From contig JARRLC010000052.1 in NCBI GenBank assembly GCA_037387425.1, positions 1 through 15,145 on the forward strand: a stretch of DNA of 15,145 nucleotides, given 5' to 3'. Of this stretch, positions 7,706 to 14,340 are shown one piece after another. Both the position numbers and the translations under genes were made by a program. Within the stretch, counting starts at the first letter, position 1. Each line of letters begins with the position of its first letter. The DNA is from JARRLC01 sp037387425. Lineage in GTDB: Bacteria > Pseudomonadota > Alphaproteobacteria > Rhizobiales > Rhodomicrobiaceae. Under the pieces are notes generated by a model, which was not told the DNA's origin, made no database searches, and worked only from the letters and a program-made list of their open reading frames with translations.

Positions 7706-7761
7706 TCACGAAAGTCCCCGAAGCCGATGAGCTAGCAGAAAAAGCAAAATCAGAACGTCAC

Positions 7762-7778
7762 AGCGAAAGCTTTTCGCT
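7762..7778. repeat. 7-bp inverted repeat upstream of the oxidoreductase gene
   Basis: AGCGAAA (7762-7768) and TTTCGCT (7772-7778) are exact inverted copies around GCT. They lie 57-73 bases upstream of the leftward start at 7705, within promoter range, so a regulator-binding site or 5' leader hairpin is possible. Confidence 0.35.
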
Positions 7779-8164
7779 ATGAAGCACTGAACGCACAACT
7801 ATAATCATTCGACCGGTTTCCCTTCCGTTCTCACGGATATCAACTGGTCCTGTTTCTGAATGCAGCTCACTATCTGCTGTTTTCTTCCATTAACGATGGC
7901 TCTCCTTGCTGTCCGTCCTTACCCTAGCGATTATTTTTTGTGTTGCTTGATCATTGACTGCATTTGACCGCGATTGACGCATACGCAATCGGACAACGGG
8001 CGGAGCGCGGTAATATTCCTCCAAGGCAGTATTATTTTTTAAAAGAGTGTTTAGGGCCTGCTAACATTCACCGCACGGCGAGCGTTGTTCTCAACACTTC
8101 TCCGTCATACGCGTTCTCACAGTCACAAAACGGCCTGATTCTTGGTTTGGCTTAGGGGCCTGAC

Positions 8165-8204
8165 TTGATCGCATACTCAATTGATCGCGTTATTTCTTAA
8201 TAAC
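8165..8204 (+). promoter_or_regulatory. Direct and inverted repeats upstream of the cytochrome operon
   Basis: TTGATCGC occurs at 8165-8172 and 8181-8188 (16 bases start to start), directly followed by the inverted repeat GTTATT (8189-8194) / AATAAC (8199-8204). The block lies about 50-90 bases upstream of the start at 8253, in the position expected for activator or repressor binding. The regulator is unknown. Confidence 0.4.
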
Positions 8205-8252
8205 CCGCTGTTTTGCGGCAGGGGGTATTATTGCGCGGACAATTGAGGTGTT

Positions 8253-9245
8253 ATGTCAAATCGATCCATATCCAGAACCCCGGCAAGGTTTAATTCCAAT
8301 ATGTCCGCTTTGGCTCCGGTCAGGCGACAAAATCCACAAGCACAACAGAGGCGCAGCGGCTATGCTCGCAGTGTTATAGCGCGCGCCGGGCATTATCTTA
8401 CGCGTCCATTTTTATCTATGGGGCCGGTACTGTTTACTGTGGCGGTTCTAGCCGCACTCTATTTAAGCTGGCACTTCCGCGATGAAGGGCATCTGACGCC
8501 CGAAACCGGGACAGGTTATTGGCTCGGCATCATTGGTAGCACGATGATGGGCATATTACTGCTCTATCCTCTACGCAAACGGATGCGTATTTTCCGTAAT
8601 CTTGGTAGAACGGCGTCGTGGTTTTTCTGGCATATGATTCTCGGCATCGTTGGACCAATGCTAATTCTCGTTCATTCCAACTGGAAATTTGCTTCGCTTA
8701 ACGCGACGGTGGCCACCATCGTTACGCTGATTGTCGTCGCCAGCGGCATTATCGGCCGATATCTCTACACCAAGGTGCATATGGGGCTCTATGGCCACAA
8801 GTCAGAGCTTCGCCAGATCATGCAGGACGCTTCAGCGCTTAAGGCCGCCCTTGGCGAAGATGTTGCTCAGGCCAGCCAATTTCATGAAAGCCTGCAAGCT
8901 TTTGAAGCCAAAATTCTTGCCCCGCGTCATAACTTTTTTACGCAAATCTGGGCGTTTTTGACGCTCGGGCTACGGCTTGTCATTCTGCGCGAACGGCTGA
9001 AGCGTCTTGCCAACGTGATCATCTCGACGGAAAGCAAGCGGCGCAAATGGTCGTGGAATGAACGGCGCAAACGGCGCGCGTTTGTGAGGCATCATCTGCG
9101 GCTCTACTCCGCGGTGATCGGCAAGGCTGCTCGTTTTGCTGTGTTCGAACGGCTGTTCGCCTTGTGGCACGTGTTGCACATGCCGTTATTCTTTCTGCTG
9201 GTCGCTTCGGCGGTGGCGCACATCATTGCAGTGCATCTCTATTGA
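8253..9245 (+). CDS. Multi-spanning membrane protein, possible dihaem cytochrome b
   Basis: The 330-residue protein has a basic N-terminal tail (1-50) and hydrophobic segments at about 56-72, 90-106, 123-142, 151-170, 230-246 and 303-326. Two helices carry His pairs spaced exactly 14 residues: H127/H141 (FWH...LVHSN) and H309/H323 (VLHM...VAH). Such spacing on two helices is how bis-His b haems are held on both sides of a membrane in cytochrome b and ferric-reductase-like proteins. A charged, Lys/Arg-rich domain (about 180-300) faces the cytoplasm by inside-positive reasoning. It would link the oxidoreductase to the haem wire encoded directly downstream. Start ATG follows GAGG; the stop overlaps the next ribosome-binding site. 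The family is not certain, and haem binding is inferred. Confidence 0.75.
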   Translation: MSNRSISRTPARFNSNMSALAPVRRQNPQAQQRRSGYARSVIARAGHYLTRPFLSMGPVLFTVAVLAALYLSWHFRDEGHLTPETGTGYWLGIIGSTMMGILLLYPLRKRMRIFRNLGRTASWFFWHMILGIVGPMLILVHSNWKFASLNATVATIVTLIVVASGIIGRYLYTKVHMGLYGHKSELRQIMQDASALKAALGEDVAQASQFHESLQAFEAKILAPRHNFFTQIWAFLTLGLRLVILRERLKRLANVIISTESKRRKWSWNERRKRRAFVRHHLRLYSAVIGKAARFAVFERLFALWHVLHMPLFFLLVASAVAHIIAVHLY

Positions 9246-9259
9246 GGAAGGATCGTAGC

Positions 9260-10621
9260 TTGCAATTTCGTGCACTTATCGCGGTGGCGTTTGCTCTTTT
9301 CACGGTTGCTTTGGCTTCGGCGGCGGCTGCGCAAAGCCTATTCGATCGTCTGGTGATGCCGGGACCGCTGATCGAAGGCCACGCTAAATATCAGAAGAAA
9401 TGCGCCAACTGCCACGAAGCATTCTCGAAATCCTCGCAGAAGCGGCTTTGCATGGCCTGCCACAAGGATATTGCGGCTGACCGGAAGCAAAAGCGTGGTT
9501 TACACGGGCGGCGTCCCGATACGGTCAACGCCGAATGCAAGCATTGCCATACAGATCACAAAGGCAGAAACGCCGATGTCGTACAGTTCGACAAAGAATC
9601 GTTCACCCACAAATTCACTGATTTCGATCTGAAAGGCGCGCACAAATCGCTTCCCTGCGATAGCTGCCACAAGCCGAAGGAAAAATTCCGGAAAGCGCCA
9701 AGCCAATGCGTTAGCTGCCATAAGAAAACCGAGCCGCATAAAGGCGCGCTCGGGAAGAAATGCGCAACGTGCCATAACGAAACATCCTGGCGGGAAGTGA
9801 AATCATACGATCACAGCAAGACCAAGTTTCCGCTAGAGGGCGCGCATAAAAAGGTTGCCTGCAACGCCTGCCATGCCGGGGAGCGGTACAAAGGCGTCAC
9901 GACTGTTTGCGCTAGCTGCCATCAGTTGCAAGATGTGCATCGCGGTCGTTATGGCAAAAAATGCCAGACCTGCCACATCTCAAAAAAATGGGACATCATC
10001 CGTTTCGATCACGCCAAGGAGACGAAATTTCCGCTTCGCGGCAAACATGCCAAGGCCAAGTGCGATAGCTGCCATAGCGGCGATCTTTATAAGGACAAAA
10101 ACGCCACCACATGTGTTTCTTGCCACGAAAAGCACGATCCTCATAAAGGTAAACTCGGCAAGAAATGCGAGACCTGCCACAACGAAAAGGGATGGCGGAA
10201 ACGCGTCGCATTCGACCACGATTTCACGCAGTTCCCGCTGCTGGGGCTGCATGCGGTGGTGCCTTGTGAGGAATGTCACCGAACGCAATCCTATGCCGAC
10301 ACTTCACCAAAATGTGAAGCCTGTCATAAGGATACCGCCCATCAAGGACGGCTAGGCGCGGACTGTTCTTTTTGCCATAATCCAAATGGCTGGAAGTTCT
10401 GGAAATTCGATCACGATAAGCAAACGCAGTATCCGCTAACGGGCGCTCATCGGGGATTGCATTGCCATCTTTGCCATAAAGAAAAACACGTCAAAAAAAT
10501 ATCTCAGTATTCGTCCTGTTATGCATGTCACGCTGAAGATGACACACATCAGGGCAATTTCGGCACAGCCTGCGAAAAGTGCCACACAACAAAAACATTT
10601 CGTCCGGGAGGACTACGCTGA
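9260..10621 (+). CDS. 18-haem periplasmic c-type cytochrome of repeated trihaem modules
   Basis: I place the start at TTG 9260, seven bases after the ribosome-binding site AGGAAGGA (9245-9252); this gives a 453-residue precursor with a signal peptide ending in ASAAAA (about residue 24). Eighteen CXXCH haem sites are present, with first Cys at 48, 64, 93, 133, 150, 168, 201, 217, 235, 268, 285, 303, 336, 352, 369, 402, 420 and 438. From residue 133 they fall into five modules of three, period 66-68 residues, each with FPLxGxH, CxxCH, CxxCH, HxG, CxxCH and often FDH. About 25 residues per haem means a tightly packed haem chain, as in class III/c7-type cytochromes. Extra His residues can serve as distal ligands. 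It follows the b-type membrane protein in one operon and probably takes electrons from it. Confidence 0.95.
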   Translation: MQFRALIAVAFALFTVALASAAAAQSLFDRLVMPGPLIEGHAKYQKKCANCHEAFSKSSQKRLCMACHKDIAADRKQKRGLHGRRPDTVNAECKHCHTDHKGRNADVVQFDKESFTHKFTDFDLKGAHKSLPCDSCHKPKEKFRKAPSQCVSCHKKTEPHKGALGKKCATCHNETSWREVKSYDHSKTKFPLEGAHKKVACNACHAGERYKGVTTVCASCHQLQDVHRGRYGKKCQTCHISKKWDIIRFDHAKETKFPLRGKHAKAKCDSCHSGDLYKDKNATTCVSCHEKHDPHKGKLGKKCETCHNEKGWRKRVAFDHDFTQFPLLGLHAVVPCEECHRTQSYADTSPKCEACHKDTAHQGRLGADCSFCHNPNGWKFWKFDHDKQTQYPLTGAHRGLHCHLCHKEKHVKKISQYSSCYACHAEDDTHQGNFGTACEKCHTTKTFRPGGLR

Positions 10622-10668
10622 TGATGTTATTCTGTTGCATAATAGCCACCGCCCCTCCGCCCAGAAAT

Positions 10669-10688
10669 AAATTTTGGCGAAATTTTGG
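10669..10688 (+). promoter_or_regulatory. Phased direct repeat upstream of the sigma factor gene
   Basis: AAATTTTGG occurs twice, at 10669-10677 and 10680-10688, eleven bases apart, so on the same face of the helix. It lies 55-74 bases upstream of the sigma start in the 121-base gap after the cytochrome gene. This suggests a tandem binding site and a separate promoter for the sigma operon. Confidence 0.35.
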
Positions 10689-10742
10689 GATTTGTATGGC
10701 CTCCCAATCGTTATCATTACAGGCGGAGAGAGAGGTACGGCC

Positions 10743-11285
10743 GTGACGGATGATATCCGGCAGCGGATGGTCGAGCTTCTGCCCCGTCTTCGGCGTTTTG
10801 CTTACGTGCTAACGGGGGACTCGGACAAAGGCGATGACCTGGTTCAGGAAACGTGCGCACGTGCTTTATCACGGCTTGATCAGTGGCAGCCAGGAACACG
10901 GCTCGACAGTTGGATGTTCCGCATCGCGCAGACGCAGTGGTTCGATCGTTTGCGTGCACAGAAAGTCCGTGGTGAGATGCTTGATCTGGAAACGGCTGGC
11001 GAGGTGGCGGGTGAAGATGGGCGAAAGATTACGGATACCCGACTCACGCTGGCAAGAGTGCAAAAGGGTATTCAACGCTTACCAGCAGAACAAAAGGTGT
11101 TGATAGCCTTGGTAATCATTGATGGACGATCCTATAAAGAAGTGGCGGATATTCTGGGGATACCTATCGGCACCGTCATGAGTCGTCTGGCAAGAGCTCG
11201 GCAAAATTTGTTTCAATATGTAGAGGGTGATATGCCGGGTAACACCACCAAAAAAGCGGAGAGCCGCCGTGGGCGAGCTGAGTGA
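10743..11285 (+). CDS. ECF-type RNA polymerase sigma factor
   Basis: The 180-residue product directs RNA polymerase to a specific promoter set. Sigma region 2 spans about 10-76 and contains DDLVQETCARAL and the aromatic/basic WMFRIAQTQWFDRLR segment used in -10 opening. Region 4 spans about 102-156, with the helix-turn-helix SYKEVADILGIPIGTVMSRL that reads the -35 element. There is no region 1 or 3, as usual for the ECF group. I chose GTG 10743 because AGAGG (10731-10735) lies seven bases upstream; a longer in-frame TTG at 10674 has no such site and adds residues outside the sigma fold. The next gene overlaps by 17 bases and encodes its anti-sigma factor. Targets probably include the flanking cytochrome genes. 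Confidence 0.92.
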   Translation: MTDDIRQRMVELLPRLRRFAYVLTGDSDKGDDLVQETCARALSRLDQWQPGTRLDSWMFRIAQTQWFDRLRAQKVRGEMLDLETAGEVAGEDGRKITDTRLTLARVQKGIQRLPAEQKVLIALVIIDGRSYKEVADILGIPIGTVMSRLARARQNLFQYVEGDMPGNTTKKAESRRGRAE

Positions 11286-12114
11286 CGAAATGATAATGGC
11301 GTATGCAGATGGTGAATTGGCTCCCAAGGACCGCGCCGCTGTTGAAGCCCAACTTGCCACGGATGCTGAGGCGCGCGAACGGCTCCGGGTTTTCGAGGCG
11401 ACGAGGGGGCCGGTGGCGGAGCTGTACGACGAGACGCTTCAGGAGCCAGTGCCTGGGCACTTGCTGAAGCTCGTTCTGTGCGATGAACCGCCTCGTTATT
11501 ACGCTAATACAAGTAGTTCTGGCGCAGCCAAGCAGGAAAAAGTCCGACACAATCCGATTGTGACGGTGTTGAATGCAGTTGGCAAAACCTTCATTAGCGG
11601 CCCGCGTCTGTCCATGGCGACAGCGTGGAGCGTGCTTATCCTTGCCGTTGCGGGGGGCGCTGGCCTCTACCTAAACCAGACCTCAGGCGACAGTCAGCAG
11701 CTTGTTGCTGTTGGCAACGGGCAGATTTTCGCATCAGGCCCGTTGCTGCGCGCTTTGGAAACCGTACCAAGCGGCAAAAAGGTCTCGCTAGGCGAAAGCC
11801 CGGCTTCAGCTTTGACCGTCCGGGTTGTGCTGACCTTCAAAAATCGTCATCAAGCTTTTTGCCGTCAATACAACGCGATGACCTCAAAAGGCGGATACGC
11901 GGGCGTTGCCTGCCGGACAGATGCGGGACAATGGCGGCTTGATATCCATATGGCGAGCGCTGGGCGTCCAGCGATGGCGGAACCGTCAAAGCACATATCT
12001 CCGGCGAGCAAGGCAGCTACATCCGTTGAAACTGCGGTTCGCAAGATCATCGAAGGGGATGCGCTCGGCCCGGCGGAAGAACAAACGCTGATCAACAACA
12101 ACTGGCAGCCATGA
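11269..12114 (+). CDS. Membrane-bound anti-sigma factor
   Basis: The 281-residue protein should hold the upstream sigma factor inactive at the inner membrane until a signal arrives. The N-terminus, ELSDEMIMAYADGELAPKDR, is the typical start of cytoplasmic anti-sigma domains in proteobacteria; no HxxxCxxC zinc motif is present. A single membrane helix lies at about 115-135 (MATAWSVLILAVAGGAGLYL), followed by a periplasmic domain with two Cys (C198, C215) that could form a disulphide. Start GTG 11269 has GGAGAG five bases upstream and overlaps the sigma gene by 17 bases. The periplasmic part may sense redox state or envelope stress; this is inference. The gene ends 25 bases from the convergent protease gene. 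Confidence 0.85.
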   Translation: MGELSDEMIMAYADGELAPKDRAAVEAQLATDAEARERLRVFEATRGPVAELYDETLQEPVPGHLLKLVLCDEPPRYYANTSSSGAAKQEKVRHNPIVTVLNAVGKTFISGPRLSMATAWSVLILAVAGGAGLYLNQTSGDSQQLVAVGNGQIFASGPLLRALETVPSGKKVSLGESPASALTVRVVLTFKNRHQAFCRQYNAMTSKGGYAGVACRTDAGQWRLDIHMASAGRPAMAEPSKHISPASKAATSVETAVRKIIEGDALGPAEEQTLINNNWQP

Positions 12115-12139
12115 GATACCTCGCGGCTGGGAACTTTCT

Positions 12140-13993
12140 TCACTGAAAACTTGCTGATGACGCCTTAGCCGACGGCCCTGAGGATGGCGCGCTCCGGATT
12201 ATGGCCGGAGGGGGCGATTGCGGTAATGGCGGATTTATCGTAGGCGTACGTTGACGCCTGTCTTGGCCTTGCGCCACCGCTCTGCCGTAGTTGCTGCAAG
12301 TAGCAGGCGTTACCATCAGGCCACGTCCATAAATGGGATCGTGCCCCCTGGGGCCAAGGTCTATTACCGTCAATTGGTCCAGCAGGTTTTGCTTCTGACG
12401 CACTTTCATTTGGTTGTAAATCGTGGCCAGCATGGCCGTAACATAGGGCACGGCAAAAGATGTGCCTGTGTGATATCCCTCGCGCCCGCCTGGAACCGCC
12501 GACCAGATGTCCACGCCTGGCGCGGCCAGATCAACGCGTTCGCCACGATTAGCGTATGGATAATTCCGCATATCTTTGCTGATAGCCGTCACCGCAATGA
12601 CCGGACGATAGGATGCGGGATAGCTGGGAGCCGTCGAAGGCCCGTCATTTCCAACCGCCGCAACGAATTGCACGCCTCGTTTGCTCATGCGCTCTATGGC
12701 TTTTTCTACCAATTCATCTTTAGGGCCGGAAAAGCTCATATTAATGATCTTGACGTCAAAAGCGTTCATCCATTCCAAAGCGCTCAGCAGACTTACTGTG
12801 TCGGTTGTCACGTCGCCAGTTTCATCCTGAGTGAAAACACTGGCGACGAAATAATTGGCTTTGGGGATAAGGCCGGGTGTTCCGCTTTCTGAAGATCCGG
12901 CAAGTAATCCTAATACGCCGGTTCCATGCCATGCATCTGCGGGCTTGGTTCCTTCGGGTAGAAATACGCCAAGCTGCATGTTCGCTCTGCTGAAAGCAGG
13001 GTGCTGGCTGTCCACCTGAGTATCGATAACGCCGATTTTCAGATTGTTTGCGCAAGATTCAACGCCGGAATGCCAGCGGATCAGCTGCCGGGCAAAACAC
13101 CGGTCGCCAGAGCAGCGAGGGGGCGCGCGGCGAGACGGCACAGAACGTCTGTCTAGCTCTGTTTGGTCTTTTCGTGCTGGATGATACAGCTTGTAACGCT
13201 GATTAACGGCAAACTGTTCTCCTGTCTGTCCTTGTGACCGCCTTCCTTGCAAAAGATTGCGCGCTCTTCCGGCGTTCATCCCACGTGGCGGTACAAGACG
13301 TGTCACTCGGCCATTCAGCGTACCGTTGTGCATGGAGCCGCGTATCTTAAAGCCGAGACTGCGTGCGCGTTTTGCTCCGCGTGGGCTCAAATTTACGGCA
13401 AGGATTTCGTTGCGTCCGCGAGGCGAAGAATTAATGCCTGTGTGATGTCCCAGCGATCCTGATTTAGAACGGCGAGGGGATGTCAAACGCTTGAGCATTT
13501 CCAGCACGGTGCGCGGCGGACGGTCATCGTCATCTTTATGGCGCCTGTGATGTCCCTGGTGTTCCAGATCCGACCGTTTACCATTCCGGGATTCGTCGTT
13601 GCGATCTTCGTGATCCCCGCCATCATCGTCGTGCTCATGTTCAGACGAAGAATATTCCCGGTTGTCAGACTCCTGATATCCTCCGCTATCCTCATGATGA
13701 TCATCATGATCATCATGATTATCATCGGATTCTCTGAACAGGCTGCTTTCGCCGCTCTCTCTGTGTTCAGAACTTTCGCTTTCCTTGGAACTTTCCTGGC
13801 TATGTTCAGATTCGCTGTGTTTTTTATGTTTATTTCCAGCCTGAACAGGGGTCACGAAGGCTTCGGAAACCCCGGTAATGTACTGAAATCTCACCGAAAC
13901 GGTTGCGGCAAACGCCAGACAGCATAACGCTCCCAGCCCCACGTACAGACGTGTGCGTCCGCTCCCCCCTCTCAGACCAGTACCCTGGCGCAC
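12140..13993 (-). CDS. Exported subtilisin-like (S8) serine protease with acidic/His-rich linker
   Basis: The 617-residue protein has an N-terminal membrane helix or signal (about 15-33), a low-complexity stretch rich in Ser, Asp, Glu and His (about 54-158, with HDDHDDHH at 93-100), a basic Pro/Arg/Gly segment (160-300) and a subtilase domain (about 316-565). The triad is intact: D324 in IGVID, H356 in WHGTGV, S512 in GTSFAVP; the oxyanion Asn is N449 in VGNDGP. The tail is Pro/Ser-rich. GTG 13993 follows AGGGG with seven bases of spacing. It lies between the anti-sigma gene and the second cytochrome, transcribed toward the former. It may cut the anti-sigma periplasmic domain or process the cytochromes; neither is shown. 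The His/Asp-rich part could bind metal. Confidence 0.92.
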   Translation of the reverse strand: MRQGTGLRGGSGRTRLYVGLGALCCLAFAATVSVRFQYITGVSEAFVTPVQAGNKHKKHSESEHSQESSKESESSEHRESGESSLFRESDDNHDDHDDHHEDSGGYQESDNREYSSSEHEHDDDGGDHEDRNDESRNGKRSDLEHQGHHRRHKDDDDRPPRTVLEMLKRLTSPRRSKSGSLGHHTGINSSPRGRNEILAVNLSPRGAKRARSLGFKIRGSMHNGTLNGRVTRLVPPRGMNAGRARNLLQGRRSQGQTGEQFAVNQRYKLYHPARKDQTELDRRSVPSRRAPPRCSGDRCFARQLIRWHSGVESCANNLKIGVIDTQVDSQHPAFSRANMQLGVFLPEGTKPADAWHGTGVLGLLAGSSESGTPGLIPKANYFVASVFTQDETGDVTTDTVSLLSALEWMNAFDVKIINMSFSGPKDELVEKAIERMSKRGVQFVAAVGNDGPSTAPSYPASYRPVIAVTAISKDMRNYPYANRGERVDLAAPGVDIWSAVPGGREGYHTGTSFAVPYVTAMLATIYNQMKVRQKQNLLDQLTVIDLGPRGHDPIYGRGLMVTPATCSNYGRAVAQGQDRRQRTPTINPPLPQSPPPAIIRSAPSSGPSAKASSASFQ

Positions 13994-14115
13994 GTTTATG
14001 CCCCTGAATTGTTGGCTTATGTCAGCAAGATAACAACGGATAGCTGGCTTGGCTATTCCGCAAAGTATTTCTGAAAATTGGAATAAACCCGCTTCAAGTT
14101 CGTTTTCCCATTGAG

Positions 14116-14199
14116 ACTGGCGGTGTGCGCTTGGCTGTTATGGCGATTTTCTAGGGGGAACTGGGGGTATCGCCTAAAGAGCTAATGCACACCGTCAGT
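14116..14199 (+). ncRNA. Long nested stem-loop in the cytochrome leader, candidate structured RNA
   Basis: Three stems nest in one hairpin. ACTGGCGGTGTGC (14116-14128) pairs over all 13 positions with GCACACCGTCAGT (14187-14199), one pair being G-U. Inside it TTGGCT (14131-14136) pairs with AGCTAA (14180-14185), and GGCGAT (14142-14147) with ATCGCC (14169-14174). The apical loop of 21 bases carries two G-runs. This is about 25 paired positions, far more than expected by chance. It does not match the GEMM (cyclic-dinucleotide) consensus known before multihaem cytochrome genes in Geobacter. Candidate cis-regulatory RNA of unknown type; DNA-level function is the alternative. Confidence 0.5.
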
Positions 14200-14340
14200 G
14201 CCAGGAAATTTAGGGGGCAACCCGCATTAGCAAGACACATTGAAATGGCTGAAAACAGCCGTTTCAGGGGGAAGTTTGCGCGGGAAATGCCGATGGTGAC
14301 TGCATTTTCTGGCAGGGGCACGAGAGGGAGAATTCGGTGA
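14185..14340 (+). CDS. Possible 51-codon leader reading frame, overlapping the cytochrome start
   Basis: From ATG 14185 an open frame runs 51 codons to TGA 14338-14340, which overlaps the cytochrome ATG as TGATG. The product would be strongly basic, with a repeated FRG(Q/K) motif (RKFRGQPALAR; SRFRGKFAR). The overlap is what a translationally coupled leader would show, and the 14241-14266 hairpin lies inside the frame. Against it: only a weak AAGAG upstream, several rare AGG/AGA Arg codons unlike the neighbouring genes, and dense RNA structure that may explain the open frame. Internal ATGs at 14245, 14287 and 14293 are in the same frame. Confidence 0.2.
   Translation: MHTVSARKFRGQPALARHIEMAENSRFRGKFAREMPMVTAFSGRGTRGRIR
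14241..14266 (+). promoter_or_regulatory. 11-bp hairpin upstream of the second cytochrome
   Basis: TGAAATGGCTG (14241-14251) pairs with CAGCCGTTTCA (14256-14266) around AAAA, with one T-G wobble. It is followed directly by GGGGGAAG, not a T-run, so it is not a terminator. CCCGC (14221-14225) can pair with GCGGG (14280-14284) to enclose it. It lies about 75 bases before the cytochrome start and could control transcript stability or translation. Confidence 0.45.

Larger units (their letters stand above)
7706..8252. promoter_or_regulatory. Divergent control region between oxidoreductase and cytochrome operon
   Basis: This 547-base stretch separates two divergent transcription units and has no credible coding frame. 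It should contain both promoters. Visible structures are the hairpin at 7762-7778, close to the leftward start, and direct and inverted repeats at 8165-8204, close to the rightward start. No clean TTGAT-N4-ATCAA site is present. Exact promoter elements cannot be called. Confidence 0.5.
13994..14339. promoter_or_regulatory. Divergent control region before protease and second cytochrome
   Basis: This 346-base gap separates the leftward protease from the rightward multihaem cytochrome. The right-hand 220 bases hold dense secondary structure on the rightward strand, itemised below, and three copies of AGGGGG (14153-14158, 14212-14217, 14266-14271). Clear -35/-10 elements cannot be called. Confidence 0.5.

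Noticed and set aside
7964..8155. 63-codon frame in the divergent control region
   Set aside because: TTG start, no ribosome-binding site, no known motif, and located in a promoter region.
9164..9259. Longer 5' extension of the 18-haem cytochrome
   Set aside because: It overlaps the upstream membrane protein in another frame; the signal peptide and a strong ribosome-binding site point to TTG 9260.
10687..10713. EcfG-type promoter (GGAAC-N16-17-CGTT) before the sigma gene
   Set aside because: Only GGGATT with CGTT at 16 bases is present; the -35 match is too poor to call.
10674..10742. Longer 5' extension of the sigma factor
   Set aside because: TTG without a ribosome-binding site; GTG 10743 has one at ideal spacing and begins just before region 2.
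11227..11268. Longer 5' extension of the anti-sigma factor
   Set aside because: The added residues lie inside the sigma gene and do not belong to the anti-sigma domain; GTG 11269 has GGAGAG upstream.
14116..14284. GEMM-type cyclic dinucleotide riboswitch
   Set aside because: Position before a multihaem cytochrome is suggestive, but the conserved GEMM core sequence is absent.
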